The translations under genes were made by a program, and so were the position numbers. DNA of 64,000 nucleotides from Myxocyprinus asiaticus (taxonomy: Eukaryota > Chordata > Actinopteri > Cypriniformes > Catostomidae). Position 1 is the stretch's first letter. Each line of letters begins with the position of its first letter. Location of the stretch: NCBI RefSeq assembly GCF_019703515.2, contig NC_059365.1, forward strand, positions 36,227,501-36,291,500. The letters are read 5' to 3'. Below are positions 22,990 through 34,406 of this stretch, one piece after another. The notes below the pieces were generated by a model that saw only the letters and a program-made list of their open reading frames with translations, was not told the DNA's origin and did not search any database.

Positions 22990-23840
22990 ATCTCAAATAA
23001 CTTTGTTGCCCTTCCCAGAAAATTGTTAACTGTAGGATTTTTTTTTTTTTAAATCAAGGTAATTTATACAGTATATAGATTAATAAAGCTTAATTCTTCT
23101 GAGCTGTAAACACTTACACATCTTTTACAGTACACTTTAAAAAGGCAAAGCAGCTCTATTGAAAATATTAAACCAGTACACTTGAAATCAACATAATACA
23201 TTTATGTTTGAGATGAGAACATAATTGTCTTCTGTAAAGTACAATTGATATTCAACAAAGTCATTAAAGAAGTGTTATGATCACATTACTATGAAATGTT
23301 CAAATGGATTCAGACTTCTAACGGATGGTGTTCACTCAACGTGATTTTTACTGCTTGTTCAATTGCCTTATTTAAAATGAGCTAATGCAACAATTCTTTA
23401 GCATTTGGTCTCGACTTAATTTAATTGTGGACAATCCATCTATGTTCACTTAATCCAATTGTGTTGAGAATATGTGAATGATATTTGTTGCATCAATGTA
23501 TTTCTAAATCCGGGCTTGGGATTTCCAGTTTCCAGCATGCTTTGCATGGGACTGGATTGGGTGAGTGAATTTTAAAATGAAGAGTTATTTTAATGGATTT
23601 CTACGCAAAATGAAACAAGTAGGAGACTTATTTAATGTTCTGTTATGTTGGGATTTAGAGGAGTTTCTCTAATGTTGAATTTTTTTGGAGGTTACAACTT
23701 TGGAGAAGAGTGGAGCTAAAAGTTAGGTTGAGGTTGGATACAGTGCTACTATAAAATCAGCATGTATTGATTTTCTCATGAAGCATATACTGAGAGATCA
23801 TCAGTTATGACTGATTAGGGATCTGTAAACTCTCAGCAGC
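22990..23840. other. AT-rich DNA, nothing recognised
   Basis: Contains a T-run near 23039-23050; no supported gene or repeat boundary. Confidence 0.4.
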
Positions 23841-23841
23841 T

Positions 23842-24360
23842 GTCATGGTCCTGTCACTCTGTCAGGTTGGGGTTTTGTCTGATGAGACCGTGACATCATC
23901 ATTCCCTGTCTGTCTTGTGTTTCGTGTACATTATTTGTGTGAGCGCTGGGTCCGGTTGTGAGTTGCCACTGTGCACTCTTCGGTCGGTCTTTTTCATGTC
24001 TGGAGCATAGTGTCTGGATCCTGACTTCCTGTCTGGTTCGGTTTCGGTCTGTGTCGTGATCCGGACACTCATGCTCCATGTTCTGTATGTTTTGGTCTAA
24101 TTGTGTTGACGTTTTCCCTCATGTGTTTCAGGTGCAGCTGGCACGTGGAATCAGCGTTTCCATGGGAACCCTGTTGCATGTCATTCCTAGCATTCGCCAC
24201 AGAGCTCTGCTGAGTGTTTGATCCGGCCCTGCTGCAGAGAGGATCAGCCAGTCATGCTGTTTCCGCATTGGGGGATTCTAGAACCAAAGGAAATGTTATG
24301 GATGTCAACGTGGTCTCCAAGTGGCAAGTTCTGATGGTCCAGTTTGATGAACCTGTGAAG
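23842..24360 (+). other. Possible LTR-element-derived fragment
   Basis: It starts tgtcatggtcctgtcactctg and has the composition of fish Gypsy-type LTR or leader DNA. It passes directly into the minisatellite, whose proline-rich translation resembles the 3' spacer frames of such elements. No matching second LTR, primer site or pol motif is visible. Confidence 0.3.
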
Positions 24361-24409
24361 CTGTGAACCCGTCACTGCCCGGAGGGGGAGGAGGAGGAGC
24401 CGGGCACCT

Positions 24410-24965
24410 GTTCCCCTGCCACTGCCAGCATCCTCGGCCACGGAGGCCGTTCCCCTTCCCTGCCTGTGCTTACGACCACAGAGGTCATTTCCCTGTCACT
24501 GCCAGTGCCCACGACCATGGAGGCCCTTTTCCCTTCCCTGCCTGTGTTCACGACCACGAAGGTCGTTTCCCCTTCCCTGCCTGTGCTCACAACCACGGAG
24601 GTCATTTCCCTGTCACTGTCACTGCCAGTGCCCATGACAATGGAGGTAGCTCCACTGGCACTGTCTGTGCCCACGGCCATAGAGGCCTATGTTCATGACC
24701 ATGGAGGTCATTCCTCTGTCACTGTCTGTGCCCACAGCCATGAAGAATGTTGACCTGTCCCTGCCGGTGCCCACGACCATGGAGGTTTGTCCCCTTCCTT
24801 GCCTGTGCTCACGACCATGGAGTTCGTTCCCCTGTCACTGTTTGTGCTCACAGCCACGGAATCTGTTCCCCTGTCACTACCTGTGCTCACAGCCACAGAG
24901 GCAGTTTCCCTGTCTCTGTTGGTGCCCACAACCACGGATGTCATTTTCCTGTCACTGCCTGTCCC
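24410..24965. repeat. 39-bp minisatellite, about 14 diverged units
   Basis: The unit core is approximately ctgcctgtgctcacgaccac followed by ggaggtcatttccctgtca. Because 39 is divisible by three, the array stays open in more than one frame: plus strand as 13-residue SLPVPTTMEALFP-like repeats (24466-24753 and following) and minus strand as VVVSTGREGE-like repeats (24372-24680). No domain is recognisable, so open frames here are not evidence of a gene. Confidence 0.85.
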
Positions 24966-25078
24966 TGCCTTTTTGCAACACAAAGTATTTGAGTAGAGCC
25001 TACATTTTAATTTTATATCAAAGAAACTAATTTTAATTGTGTGGAACCAATGTCCACAACTAAATTAAGTTGAACCAA

Positions 25079-25096
25079 AAAAAAAAAAAAAAAAAA
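25079..25096 (+). repeat. Poly(A) tract
   Basis: A-run with no recognised element upstream. Confidence 0.7.
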
Positions 25097-25258
25097 TGTC
25101 TCAGTGTATAAATACTATAACATTTTCTACTGGTTTGATTCTGTTACATTTGTGGAAGATAAGATCCAGAATAAATGTGTTAATTGAAGTTGTTGCTTTG
25201 AAGCATTCTTAATATGTTATCATAGGATATTACGTTTGAGAAGATTAATACATACATA

Positions 25259-25812
25259 CACTCACTGAGCACTTTCTTGGGAACACTATGGTCCTAATAA
25301 AGTGCCTGACGTGGTCTTCTGCTGTTGAGCCCATCCGCCTCAAGTTTCGATGTGTTGTGCATTCTGAGATGCTATTCGGCTCACTACAATTGTACAGAGT
25401 GGTTATCTGAGTTACCATAGCCTTTCTGTCAGCTCAAAACCATCTGGCCATTCTCTGTTGACCTCTCTCATCAACAAGGCATTTCTGTCAACAGAACTGC
25501 CGCTTACTGGATGTGTTTTGTTTTTGGTAAAAAAAAAAAACTCAAGAGATTGTTGTGCGTGAAAATCCCAGGAGATCAACAGTTACAGAAATACTCAAAC
25601 CAGTCCGTCTGACACCAACAATCATGCCATGGTCGAAATCACTGAGATAAATTTTTTTCCCCATTCTGATGGTTGATGTGAACATTATCTGAAGGTCCTG
25701 ACCCGTATCATCGTAATTTGATGCATTACACTGCTGCCACATGATTGGCTGATTAGATAATCGCATGAATAAGTAGGTGTACAGGTGTTCCTAATAAAGT
25801 GCTCAGTGAGTG
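25259..25812 (-). mobile_element. Tc1/mariner deletion derivative
   Basis: Inverted ends CACTCACTGAGCACTTT... and ...AAAGTGCTCAGTGAGTG are flanked by TA. On the minus strand a frame at 25542-25766 retains the transposase N-terminal helix-turn-helix: RMGKKIYLSDFDHGMIVG then GLSISVTVDLLGFSRTT. The catalytic DDE region is lost. A second member of this family is at 60735-61416. Confidence 0.85.
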
Positions 25813-26309
25813 TATATAGTTGCATATTGTACAGCATTAAGATTTTCACATGAATAATGTGTTACATTATTTGTGCTTACCCTGAACATCTATAAAATAT
25901 TAATGTAAATTTTGCAGATTGCCTTTGCTCCCGAACATTTATTGACATTTGTCAAGCCGAGTGTTCAGACAAATGTATTAGATAGAGATAATAAATTACT
26001 TTAACATGCCTTCAAAGAGGACAAGAGAGAATTTTTTTAATATTTGAGTGGTTACCACTGGACCATTAGAAATAAAATATATTTATTACAAAAATCCTGT
26101 TTGTATATAGAGCAAAGCAGGCAAATAACAAATCAATCCATTTATTTTTTATTTTTTTAAGAGTGTGTGTATTATGCAGTGATGAGGCATATGACTGAAT
26201 GCCTTTACAATTTTTTTGAACTTCTTAATCTGGACTCTTTCTTGTTAACCCGAAAACTTTTAGTTAGTCAATTTTAGTGTTCTTCAGAGTCACTCAGGGA
26301 CTGTGTTGA
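25813..26309. other. AT-rich DNA, nothing recognised
   Basis: No supported gene or repeat. Confidence 0.4.
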
Positions 26310-26410
26310 GCTAATGCAGGGGTGTTAAGACCAGTACCAGGAGATCTACAGTACCTTCCTACACCATTTAAATCCATCTCTAATCAAACACACCCCAACC
26401 AGTGAATCAA
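26310..26410 (+). repeat. Dispersed repeat fragment
   Basis: The order gcaggggtgttaagaccagt, ggagatctacagtaccttcc and aatcaaacacaccc resembles a common fish interspersed repeat, recognised by style only. Confidence 0.35.
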
Positions 26411-26589
26411 GGTCTTTGAATTTACTTGAAAATAACAAGCATTACAAGCAAGCAAGATTTGCAGTTGGACATACCTGCCAACGAAATACTCCCAAAACAC
26501 AGAACAAAAGAACACTATAAATTACAAAATAAACTAATGACAATATTTCACATTGAATATTTTATATTTTTTTCTTTGGAAAAAATATA

Positions 26590-27141
26590 TGGTCTTTCGA
26601 GCCTTCAGCTGCCCTCCGGGCACTAAGACCCCTAATTCTGCCCCTCGAGCCTCTCACGGCTCCACCTTCCATGGCTCCACCCGACTTCGTCAAGCCTCCC
26701 TTGGCTCCGCCCACTTTCATCAAACCTCCCTCGGTTCTGCCTGCCTTCGTCGAGCCTCCCTCACCCCCCTGAGACTGAGGCTGATGGCTCCGCCCACTCT
26801 ATCTCCAGACCCATCTCCAGCTCCGCCATCGGGATCTCAAGTCCCCACTCCTGTTGCTCTGCCTCTGGTCCGCCCTCTAAGTTTCCACCTCCTTTGGCCA
26901 AACCTCCTGACCCTATCCCTGCTCTGTGGTCGCCTCCCAGGCCTCCTGACCCTGTCCCTGCTCTAAGGCTGCCTCCCAGGCCTCCCGACCCAGTCCCTGC
27001 TCTGAGGCCGCCTCCCAGGCCTCCTGACCCTGTCCCCAGACTCCTCCCTGGCCACCGGAATGTCCGCCAATTCCTCCTGGACCCCATAATCGTCCCCTGG
27101 ATCCTTCCTCATCTGCGTCTTCCTGCCCTCCTCTTCTGTCT
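26590..27141 (+). mobile_element. 3' internal region of an LTR retrotransposon
   Basis: This Pro/Ser-coding, CT-rich sequence contains short direct repeats (26685-26760: cttcgtcaagcctccctt-like units; 26930-27050: ccaggcctcctgaccc-like units). It leads into a polypurine tract and an LTR. The frames on both strands are repeat translations without known domains. No pol is present, so the copy is 5'-truncated. Confidence 0.5.
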
Positions 27142-27164
27142 TGGGGGGGGGGTGGGGGGGTTTC
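27142..27164 (+). promoter_or_regulatory. Polypurine tract upstream of a 3' LTR
   Basis: A G-rich run (ggggggggggtggggggg) ends a few bases before the LTR's TGTCAC, the position used for plus-strand priming in LTR elements. Confidence 0.55.
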
Positions 27165-27488
27165 TGTCACAGTGTGTCACTGTTGTGTTTTCAAGTACTC
27201 TTATTTTGATATAGTTTTTTGTCTTATCAGTTTGCCATAAACTACATTTCCCATGATTCTCTGCCCTCATCACTGTCATCTGTTCCCCATCTTCATCACC
27301 TGTTCTCCATTCCCTCATCAGCACATGTTTGTATATATATACAAATACTCTAGTTTTATTCCCACATGGTCAGTTCTTGTTTGTTGTTACTTGTGTTCAA
27401 ATTGATTTGTATCTCCATCTTCATCTTCATTAAAAGCCTGCCAATAAATCCATTGCCTCCTGTCTCATCTCAACTACAACACGTGACA
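27165..27488 (+). mobile_element. 3' LTR (324 bp)
   Basis: It begins TGTCACAG and ends CACGTGACA, with TG/CA termini and short inverted ends. A TATA-like tgtatatatatac near 27330 and AATAAA at 27443-27448 fit LTR U3-R structure. No 5' LTR was found in the window. Confidence 0.65.
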
Positions 27489-27919
27489 CTTATATTGAAA
27501 GTATAATGCCTTAATTACAGCTCTGTAATAATTTTCTCCAATTGCTAACTTTAAAATCCTTTTAATATTTTATTTTTTCTTTACATTTTGCTAATATTTT
27601 TTGTCTGTTGTCTGACTATTAGTATATATTAAGACATTTCCTTGTCTCCCATATGCTGTCTGTTCTTATCCAGCATTATTTGAAATACACATGATTATTA
27701 TTTTCAACCTTGCATCTGTTTCATTTCTGCTGTTATTCTCCAAGTGTTATACAATAGGTAGATCATTGTCTTTTTTTTTTCTTCATCCAGAGGACAAATT
27801 ACAACCCATATCACTTAACATGTCTGTCCAAGGTTATCTCTTGATCATTGTGACCAGTGGCGGTTCTAGCTTGTATGGTGCCCTGGGCGAACCCCCCCTT
27901 CAGCACCCCCATTAAAATG

Positions 27920-28175
27920 AGTTCACTCGCCCTCATTTTGCTTTAAACCTGTATGACTATCTATCTTCTGTGGAACACAAAAGGAGATGTTTAGCAAAAG
28001 ACTAGCCTCAGTCACCTGATTTCAATGGATGGAAAAAGATGCAAAGAAAGTGAATGGTGACAGAGTCTATCTTTCTGCCTAACATTTTATTTTGTGTCCC
28101 ATGGAAGAAAGAAAGTCTCATGGTTTTGGAATAACATGAGGATGAGCAAATTATGACAGCATTTTAATTTTTGGG
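27920..28175. mobile_element. MITE (ggatagttcaccc-type cyprinid repeat), partial
   Basis: Characteristic blocks occur in order: ctgtatgactatctatcttctgtggaac, then catggttttggaataacatgagg, then aatttttgggtg. Related copies are at 56760-57150 and 61440-61525. Confidence 0.55.
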
Positions 28176-28780
28176 TGCACAATGTATTTGTATATTTATT
28201 TCCTCGAATTGCTAATGCAACATTGCAAATTACTGCCAATGTTTCACAAAGAGTATTTTGCTTTCTTGCAGCTTACGACCATAAAGGTGACACCGATGTC
28301 TATCGTAAGTTCAAAATTTGTGACATTTGATACAAACAGTATTAATCACATGTTTTTCCCTTTAAAGTATAATGTGATGTCTCTCTGTCTTTCTCTGTTA
28401 CTGTATATTCAGAGAAAGCTCACTGTGCCATTAAAAGCCTGCAGATGGAATCATGAAATCACTACGCTCTGATGATTACAATGATGATAAATATAATGAT
28501 GATGATAATAATGATAGCTTACTTGGTGTACTTTCAGGTAAAGATTCAGCCTAAATGTGTCCAGAACATTCACTTCAAACTTTTTCCAATTTGTTTTGAA
28601 GTCCTCTTATAGATCTTAGCTCTTAAACTTTAAAAGTGTATCAATTCATAAAATATATATATTATGTACTGCCCTTTGTCTTACTAACTTATCAAATCTC
28701 AAATTATACAGCCTTTTAATTTCAAAGAGCATTCTGTGCTATATTGCAAACTTCTAGGCAATTAAAGATTGCCTGAAAAA

Positions 28781-28870
28781 CCGGATTGAGGTGAGTAACC
28801 GCGCCACCATGAGGGCCTACTAAGTAGTGGGAATTGGGCATTCCAAATTGGGGAGAAAAAGGGGATTAAA
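28781..28870 (+). mobile_element. 5'-truncated SINE (3' tail)
   Basis: ccggattgaggtgagta...gggaattgggcattccaaa...ggggagaaaaaggggatt closely matches the last ~90 bp of the SINE at 15153-15595. Confidence 0.85.
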
Positions 28871-28983
28871 AAAAAACAGAAGGTCGAATTGTAGGTACAA
28901 AAAATAAATAAAAAAATAAATAAAAATCAACATGCCGATAAAAATAAATCTGAAATATTTACCTTTATCCTCTATTGTAGTGG

Positions 28984-28987
<4 letters not shown>

Positions 28988-29031
<44 letters not shown>

Positions 29032-29036
29032 CTCGA
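28988..29036. repeat. (TC)n microsatellite
   Basis: Dinucleotide run, ending with CGCTCTCG. Confidence 0.95.
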
Positions 29037-29214
29037 AATAAATCATTTTGGGAATAGAAGAATGTGAAATGATTCTATTCTTGCTTGCAGTTAAAAGACA
29101 CATTAGGATTTTCTCCCTATATGTGATTTAACAATGCATGCATTAGAAGGTTAATTAAGTTAATCGTTTTTACACTAGATGGCGCTCTTTACTGGGGTTA
29201 CATCCCCCTGGAAT

Positions 29215-31380
29215 CTACGCCCCTGCATACTGCTGCCAATCTTTTTGCAGAATTTTATTTTACGCATTTCACAGATGATGTCTTAGCTGGACTTAAATCT
29301 TGTACTTTCACTCTTGATAATGTAGAGGAGTTAAGAAGAGTTAAGGGTGTTTCGCAGCCTTGGCTAAATGACGTCACCCGTGCTCTCAGAAAAAAGTGCA
29401 GAAAAGCTAACTAACTATCAGAGCGAAAGCTACGTTTTTCTCTAAATTAATCTCTGATAACGCAAATCGACCAAAACTATTGACTTTTCTGGCTTTTCTG
29501 GACGCCACCCAAGAGACCTGTGAAACATTTTTAAACTTCTTTACTCACAAAATTGAACATATTAAAGGTGCTATTGTACCTTCACAATTTAATCAACCAC
29601 TAATACCTTCCCCGTCCAGCTCCCTGACTCACTTTGAACGAGTTTCGTCAGCACGGTTAGCAGATGTAGTCTCCAACATGAAATGTTCCAGTTACAAGCT
29701 GGATATTCTTTCTCCTTATGATATTCGTATTCTTAAAGAAGTTTTCATAACTACCAGTTCCTGTGTAACAGCTATAATTAACAGCTCCTTAGCAAGTGGA
29801 GTTGTTCCAAGTAGTTTTAAACATGCAATTCTACATCCTTTGTTAACAAAACATTTTTTGGATCCGGTAACACACAACAATTACAGACCAATCTCCAAAC
29901 TGCCTTTTATTTCCAAGATTTTGGAGAGAGTTGTTTATTCACAGCTCTACTCCTATCAAAATACAGTACATTTAACATTTTAGAACCATTTCAATCTGGT
30001 TTCAGACCCTTGCACAGCACTGAATCTGCATTGCTGAAGGTCACTAATGATATTTTACTCTCCGTGGATTCAGGTTCACCTGTCGTCTTAGTTTTATTAG
30101 ATCTCAGTGACGCGTTCGACACTATCGACCATAATATTCTTCTCAATCATCTTGAGTGTATAGTTGGCATCCAGGATATGGCCCTCCAATGGTTTTCCTC
30201 CTATCTAAAAGAAAGGACATTCTCTGTAAATGTAGGTAATTTTTCTTCTACATCGGCTCAATTACAGTGTGGTGTCCCTCAGGGATCGATTTTAGGACCC
30301 TTGTTATTTTCCCTGTAAATGCTTCCACTGAGCTCTATTTTTCAGAAGTACAGCATGTCTTATTACTGTTATGCTGACGATTTACTCGTTTGAGAATGCC
30401 CTAAATTGCTTCAAAGATATGAAACATTGGCTGGCAAACAAAGTTTTACAGTTAAATGAATGCAAAACTGAAGTTCTGATTTTAGGTTCATCCATGTCCT
30501 CCTTACCTGGCCTGGTTGCCCAGTTAGGTCCTCTGACGTCAAATGTACAAGATGATGTAAGGAGTCTTGGAGTGATTTTAGACTCCTCGTTACTTTTCAA
30601 TAAGCAGATCAATCCTGTTGTCAAGGGTAACTTTTTCCACCTGAGATCTATCGCTAAAATTCTCTTTCCCATAAAGATTTGGAAATTGTGATCCACTCAC
30701 TTATTTCATCAAGGTTAGACTACTGTAACTCATTGTATGTTGGTCTCCCCCAAACTGTGTTATCCCGCCTACAGCTGGTTCAAAACGCGGCAGCTAGGCT
30801 TTTAACAGGGTCAAGAAAAAGGGATCACATTTCTCCTGTCTTAGCCACTCTACTCTGGCTTCTTGTGAAATTCAGGGTTGATTTTAAAATTCTGATTTAT
30901 GTCTACAAGGCACTATCTGGTCTCACGCCCCAATATATCAGTGACCTTCTACACCCTTACTTCCCCACCAGAGTGCTCAGGTCTTCTGATCAACTTCTAT
31001 TGAGGGTTCCTCGTTGCTGCTACAGATCTAAGGGAGACCGTGCATTTTCAATGATAGGTCCTAATCTATGGAATAGTCTCCCTTTCCATGTGAGGTCAGC
31101 TTCATCATTAGCCATTTTAAAATCTTCTTTGAAAACATATTTTTATTGTGTAGCTTTTGAACAGATCCTTGAAGAGTTTGAAATGGATAAATACATGATG
31201 CTGTATTTAAAGGTTTTTATTTATTTTATTATGTTTTATATTTAATTTTATATCAGTTTGTTTTTATATCACTCTGTCATTATTTATTTATTTGTTTGAT
31301 ATGTAAAGCACTTTGGGCCAACTTCTATTGTTTTTAAATATGCTCTATACATAAAGGTTGACTTGACTTGACTTAAAAAA
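29215..31380 (+). mobile_element. L2-like LINE, 5'-truncated
   Basis: It begins within ORF2 and ends at a tgtaaagcactttgggcc...ctctatacataaagg 3' terminus followed by repeated gactt pentamers (31365-31385), typical of L2 elements. It splits copy B of the older duplicated segment, so it is younger than that duplication. Confidence 0.88.
29300..31245 (+). pseudogene. L2-like LINE reverse transcriptase, frameshifted
   Basis: Frames in order: 29480-29983 with NNYRPISKLPFISKILERVV; 30010-30318 with VLLDLSDAFDTIDHNILLNH and CGVPQGSILGPLLFSL; YADD in the same frame at 30370-30381; then 30371-30691 with LQLNECKTEVLILGS; and 30679-31245 with SRLDYCNSLYVGLP, LVQNAAARLLTGSRKRDH and DFKILIYVYKALSGLTPQYI. 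Reverse transcriptase palm and thumb are present, but stops at 29982 and 30316 and at least two frame changes abolish function. The endonuclease is missing apart from uncertain remains. Confidence 0.88.
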
Positions 31381-31384
31381 GTAT

Positions 31385-31640
31385 GTAGATTCATGTTTCA
31401 GTCCTGATTATGTATGTACAGCTATACTTATTTTATATACTGCTGAGTTGTTATTGACTTGTGGGACCATCTGTACAGTCCTCACAAGTTTAAACTTTAC
31501 AATTATATATATTTCTTTTTGCACAGATTGTCACTAATGGTGTCTGTTCAATAGTGTGTAATACAAAAAACTAGCACTCAATCTATTTCTCAGCAGACTA
31601 TGCACATGTTTACTTCTCTGCATCATGTCTTTCAAACAAA
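31385..31640 (+). other. Copy B of the duplicated segment, 3' continuation
   Basis: gagttgttattgacttg (31444) and agcactcaatctatttctca (31574) match cagttgtcattgacttc (34788) and agcactcagtctgtttctaa (34917) in copy C. Confidence 0.5.
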
Positions 31641-31673
31641 AGTTTTATTTTTTTTATTTTTTTGGCAACACTT

Positions 31674-31988
31674 TACAATATGGTTCCAGCTGTTAACATT
31701 AGTTAATAATATTAGTTTACATACTTTTACAGCATTTATTAATCTTAGTTAATGTTAATTGCAACATATACTAATACATTTTTAAAATAAAAAGTTGTAC
31801 ATGTTAACATTACTTAATGCACTATGAGCTAACAATGAACTAACAATGAACAATTGAATTTTTATTAACTATGACTAATAAATATGAATAAATGCTGTAA
31901 ACAATATACTGTATTGTTAATTGTTTGTTCATGATACCTAATGCATTAACCAATGTTAATGAATGGAACTTTATTATAACGTGCTACC
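31674..31988. mobile_element. Non-autonomous TIR element (ggtaacactttacaata type)
   Basis: Left end ggcaacactttacaatatggttcc and right end ggaactttattataacgtgctacc are imperfect inverted repeats; inner parts repeat ttaacattagttaa-like motifs in both orientations. No coding capacity. Confidence 0.65.
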
Positions 31989-32399
31989 ATTTTTTATTAC
32001 CTTTTTATTACCTTTTGAGTATTCAGCATGTTTTTGAATTGTTAGATGGATTAAATGTGAATAGATAAATGAATAAAAACAGTAAAGGACTGACTAAAAG
32101 AATGTAGTGGCAGAATAAAAATAGGCAGTTGCAAGACTCAAACAAAATGACTGCTAACATTATGAAAACAAGTAGGCTTTTTAAATTCTTGTTGGTACAT
32201 TTCTTTGGTTAAAATCTTCCAAGTCTTAGAAGTTCATGGTGATAAATTCTAAGCATCTGACATGTAAAGATCAATTAAGCAGTCCTCCTGTTTAAACGGA
32301 TTTGAATGCATAATGGTTTAAATCTTTTGGAAGGGCTTGTAAGCTACACATGGTCTGATTGTCATTTAGTCCCTACTAAAAACTAATTTCTGCTGTCGC
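31989..32399. other. AT-rich DNA, nothing recognised
   Basis: No supported feature. Confidence 0.4.
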
Positions 32400-33498
32400 T
32401 CTCAAAGGCTTACGGGTAGATCATTGTTTTTGTTTCTTCACCCAGAATACATGGAGCACAAGCACTGCCCAAAATATGTGAGCAGAATATATATATAAAA
32501 AATGAACTTTAGCAAAGTTTAGGAGAAATGAGGACTACTATAAATTAAGTGTTTAGTGGGCAATTTATTTAGTTAATTACAAAAACATTCTGTGCATTAA
32601 CTACTATAAATATGTGATATGGATAATGGGTGTAATTAAAGAATGTATGTTGCTCTAAACAGACTGTTTGCTAACAAAACACTGTACTTTCACATGTTGT
32701 ATGACCCGGTAGTGTAACATTTTATTTCAGGTTTTACAGGTTAGATGTGCCACTCAGAGCAATGACAACCTTTATCAGACTCTGCTAATACAGGCAAAAC
32801 TTTTTTGCTGTTACAAACTTTCCAAATGTCTGTCCTGGCTTGTCTCTTGATCACAGTGACCATCTCTGGCAGTTGTTTACCTTTGAGTAAAAATCTCTTT
32901 TGAGTTGCAAACCCTGAGGGTCATCATTTTCTCAACTTCATATTGTTTGGAAATCTATATTCTGTAGAACGTGCCAGGTTTGCATGCTAACCATTTTCAT
33001 TTGTGCAGGAACTTTTGCTTTAGAAAATATTATTTTGATACTAGTTTGATGTGTTAAATTTACATGAGTTTATATAGAGGATACATTTCAAGCAGAGTTT
33101 TAGGAACTTATATTTAAACAGGTGGGTTTGAAGAAGTAGATAGTGAAATACTTCTGAGGTCACAAGTGAGTATAATCACAAATAGCTTTAATTTGACAGT
33201 TTAACCAATTGTCTTGATGTTGGTGGATATAATAGTAGCAAGGAAAACATGTTAAATTGATGTTTCAGAACTTTTCAAATGATCACAGCAAATATATCAT
33301 ACCAAAAATCCTTAACATTAATAGTAGAGCAAAAAGTCCAAAAGCATAATTAATCTAAGAAGTTTGTGTGATTACATTTGTGTACATCTTTAACCAAACT
33401 GCACTTTTGTAAACAATTACTGTAATTACTGTAGTTTTCAGGACGTAATGGTGGAAGCATTATTTCAACATGACCAAAAAAACGTCTGGAGGTACTTT

Positions 33499-33525
33499 TA
33501 ATAATAATAATAATAATAATAATAA
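33499..33525. repeat. (TAA)n microsatellite
   Basis: Nine trinucleotide units. Confidence 0.95.
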
Positions 33526-33835
33526 AGGTGAATTAGTGAAGTTGAGATATCATCCATATTTGCACTTTAACTAAAAACACAGAAAACAACTAATTTATTT
33601 TAAATATTGTAAAAATGTAAATACATGGAAAAGAAGGTTGTTTCTTTTGTACACCATTTTCTTTATAAAGAAGGTTTACCCATGACATGTTACTTTAACC
33701 TTAAATCTGAGCATTTCTTATAGCATATTGCAAATACCGCCTTTATTTTGCAAATAATATTTTTTCTCTTGCACGTGACCACATGGTTGAGTCTGAAATC
33801 TATTGTCAGTTCAGAACTTGTGATATGTAATACAT

Positions 33836-33840
<5 letters not shown>

Positions 33841-33880
<40 letters not shown>
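33841..33880. repeat. (TC)n microsatellite
   Basis: About 40 bp of TC. Confidence 0.95.
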
Positions 33881-34060
33881 TCTCTTCTGCTGTCACCTTC
33901 CTGTGCCATTTAAATGTGTAAAGATTGAATAAACAAGGCACTGGATTCTTATGCACTCAGGGTGATGATGGTAGCTTTAATGGCACCTTTAAAGGTAAAG
34001 GACAATTTACACTAATTGCTACTTTTAAGTTATTTCATTTCGTCTGATTTTATTTATTCA

Positions 34061-34406
34061 GTAACACTTTATTTTGATGGTCCCAAGTAGATATTTAACT
34101 GACTATACAGTGACTTATCAGTGACTTATCAACTGGCTTGCTATAGCTAGTAAACAGTGTTTCAACAAACATTCAGTAGACTTTCAGTAGCCTGTATATA
34201 AATATTTATTAGTGACCTTTTAATGAACTGATGTTCTCAACAATAATGTAAGTAGGTCATTAATAGAGATCTATATACAGGCTATTGATAGTCTACTGAA
34301 TGTTTGTTGAAACACTGTTTACTAGCTATAGCAAGCCAGTTGATAAGTCACTTACTGTATAGTCAGTTAAATATCTACTTGGGACCATCAGAATAAAGTG
34401 TTGCCA
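34061..34406. mobile_element. Fold-back MITE with ~140-bp arms
   Basis: The left arm (34061-34200) and right arm (34267-34406) are near-perfect reverse complements (ends gtaacactttattttgatgg and its inverse). The loop is about 65 bp. There is no coding capacity. It sits inside copy C and is absent at the equivalent place in copy B. Confidence 0.9.

Larger units (their letters stand above)
27690..29195 (+). other. Old tandem duplicate, copy B (pseudogene-like segment)
   Basis: Collinear with 32400-34770. Matching blocks include gtagatcattg (27756-27766 with 32416-32426), a possible signal-peptide start (ATGTCTGTCC at 27820 with the same at 32827), and an exon-like patch at 28272-28304 between a tttcttgcag acceptor and a gtaagt donor (homologous block near 33777-33810). 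The predicted leader MSVQGYLLIIVTS is interrupted by unrelated sequence after 27850. No intact gene could be assembled. The function of the ancestral gene, if there was one, is unknown. Confidence 0.5.

Noticed and set aside
26553..27214. Proline-rich host protein gene
   Set aside because: The repeats lead directly into a polypurine tract and LTR, and several frames on both strands are open, as expected of simple CT-rich repeats.
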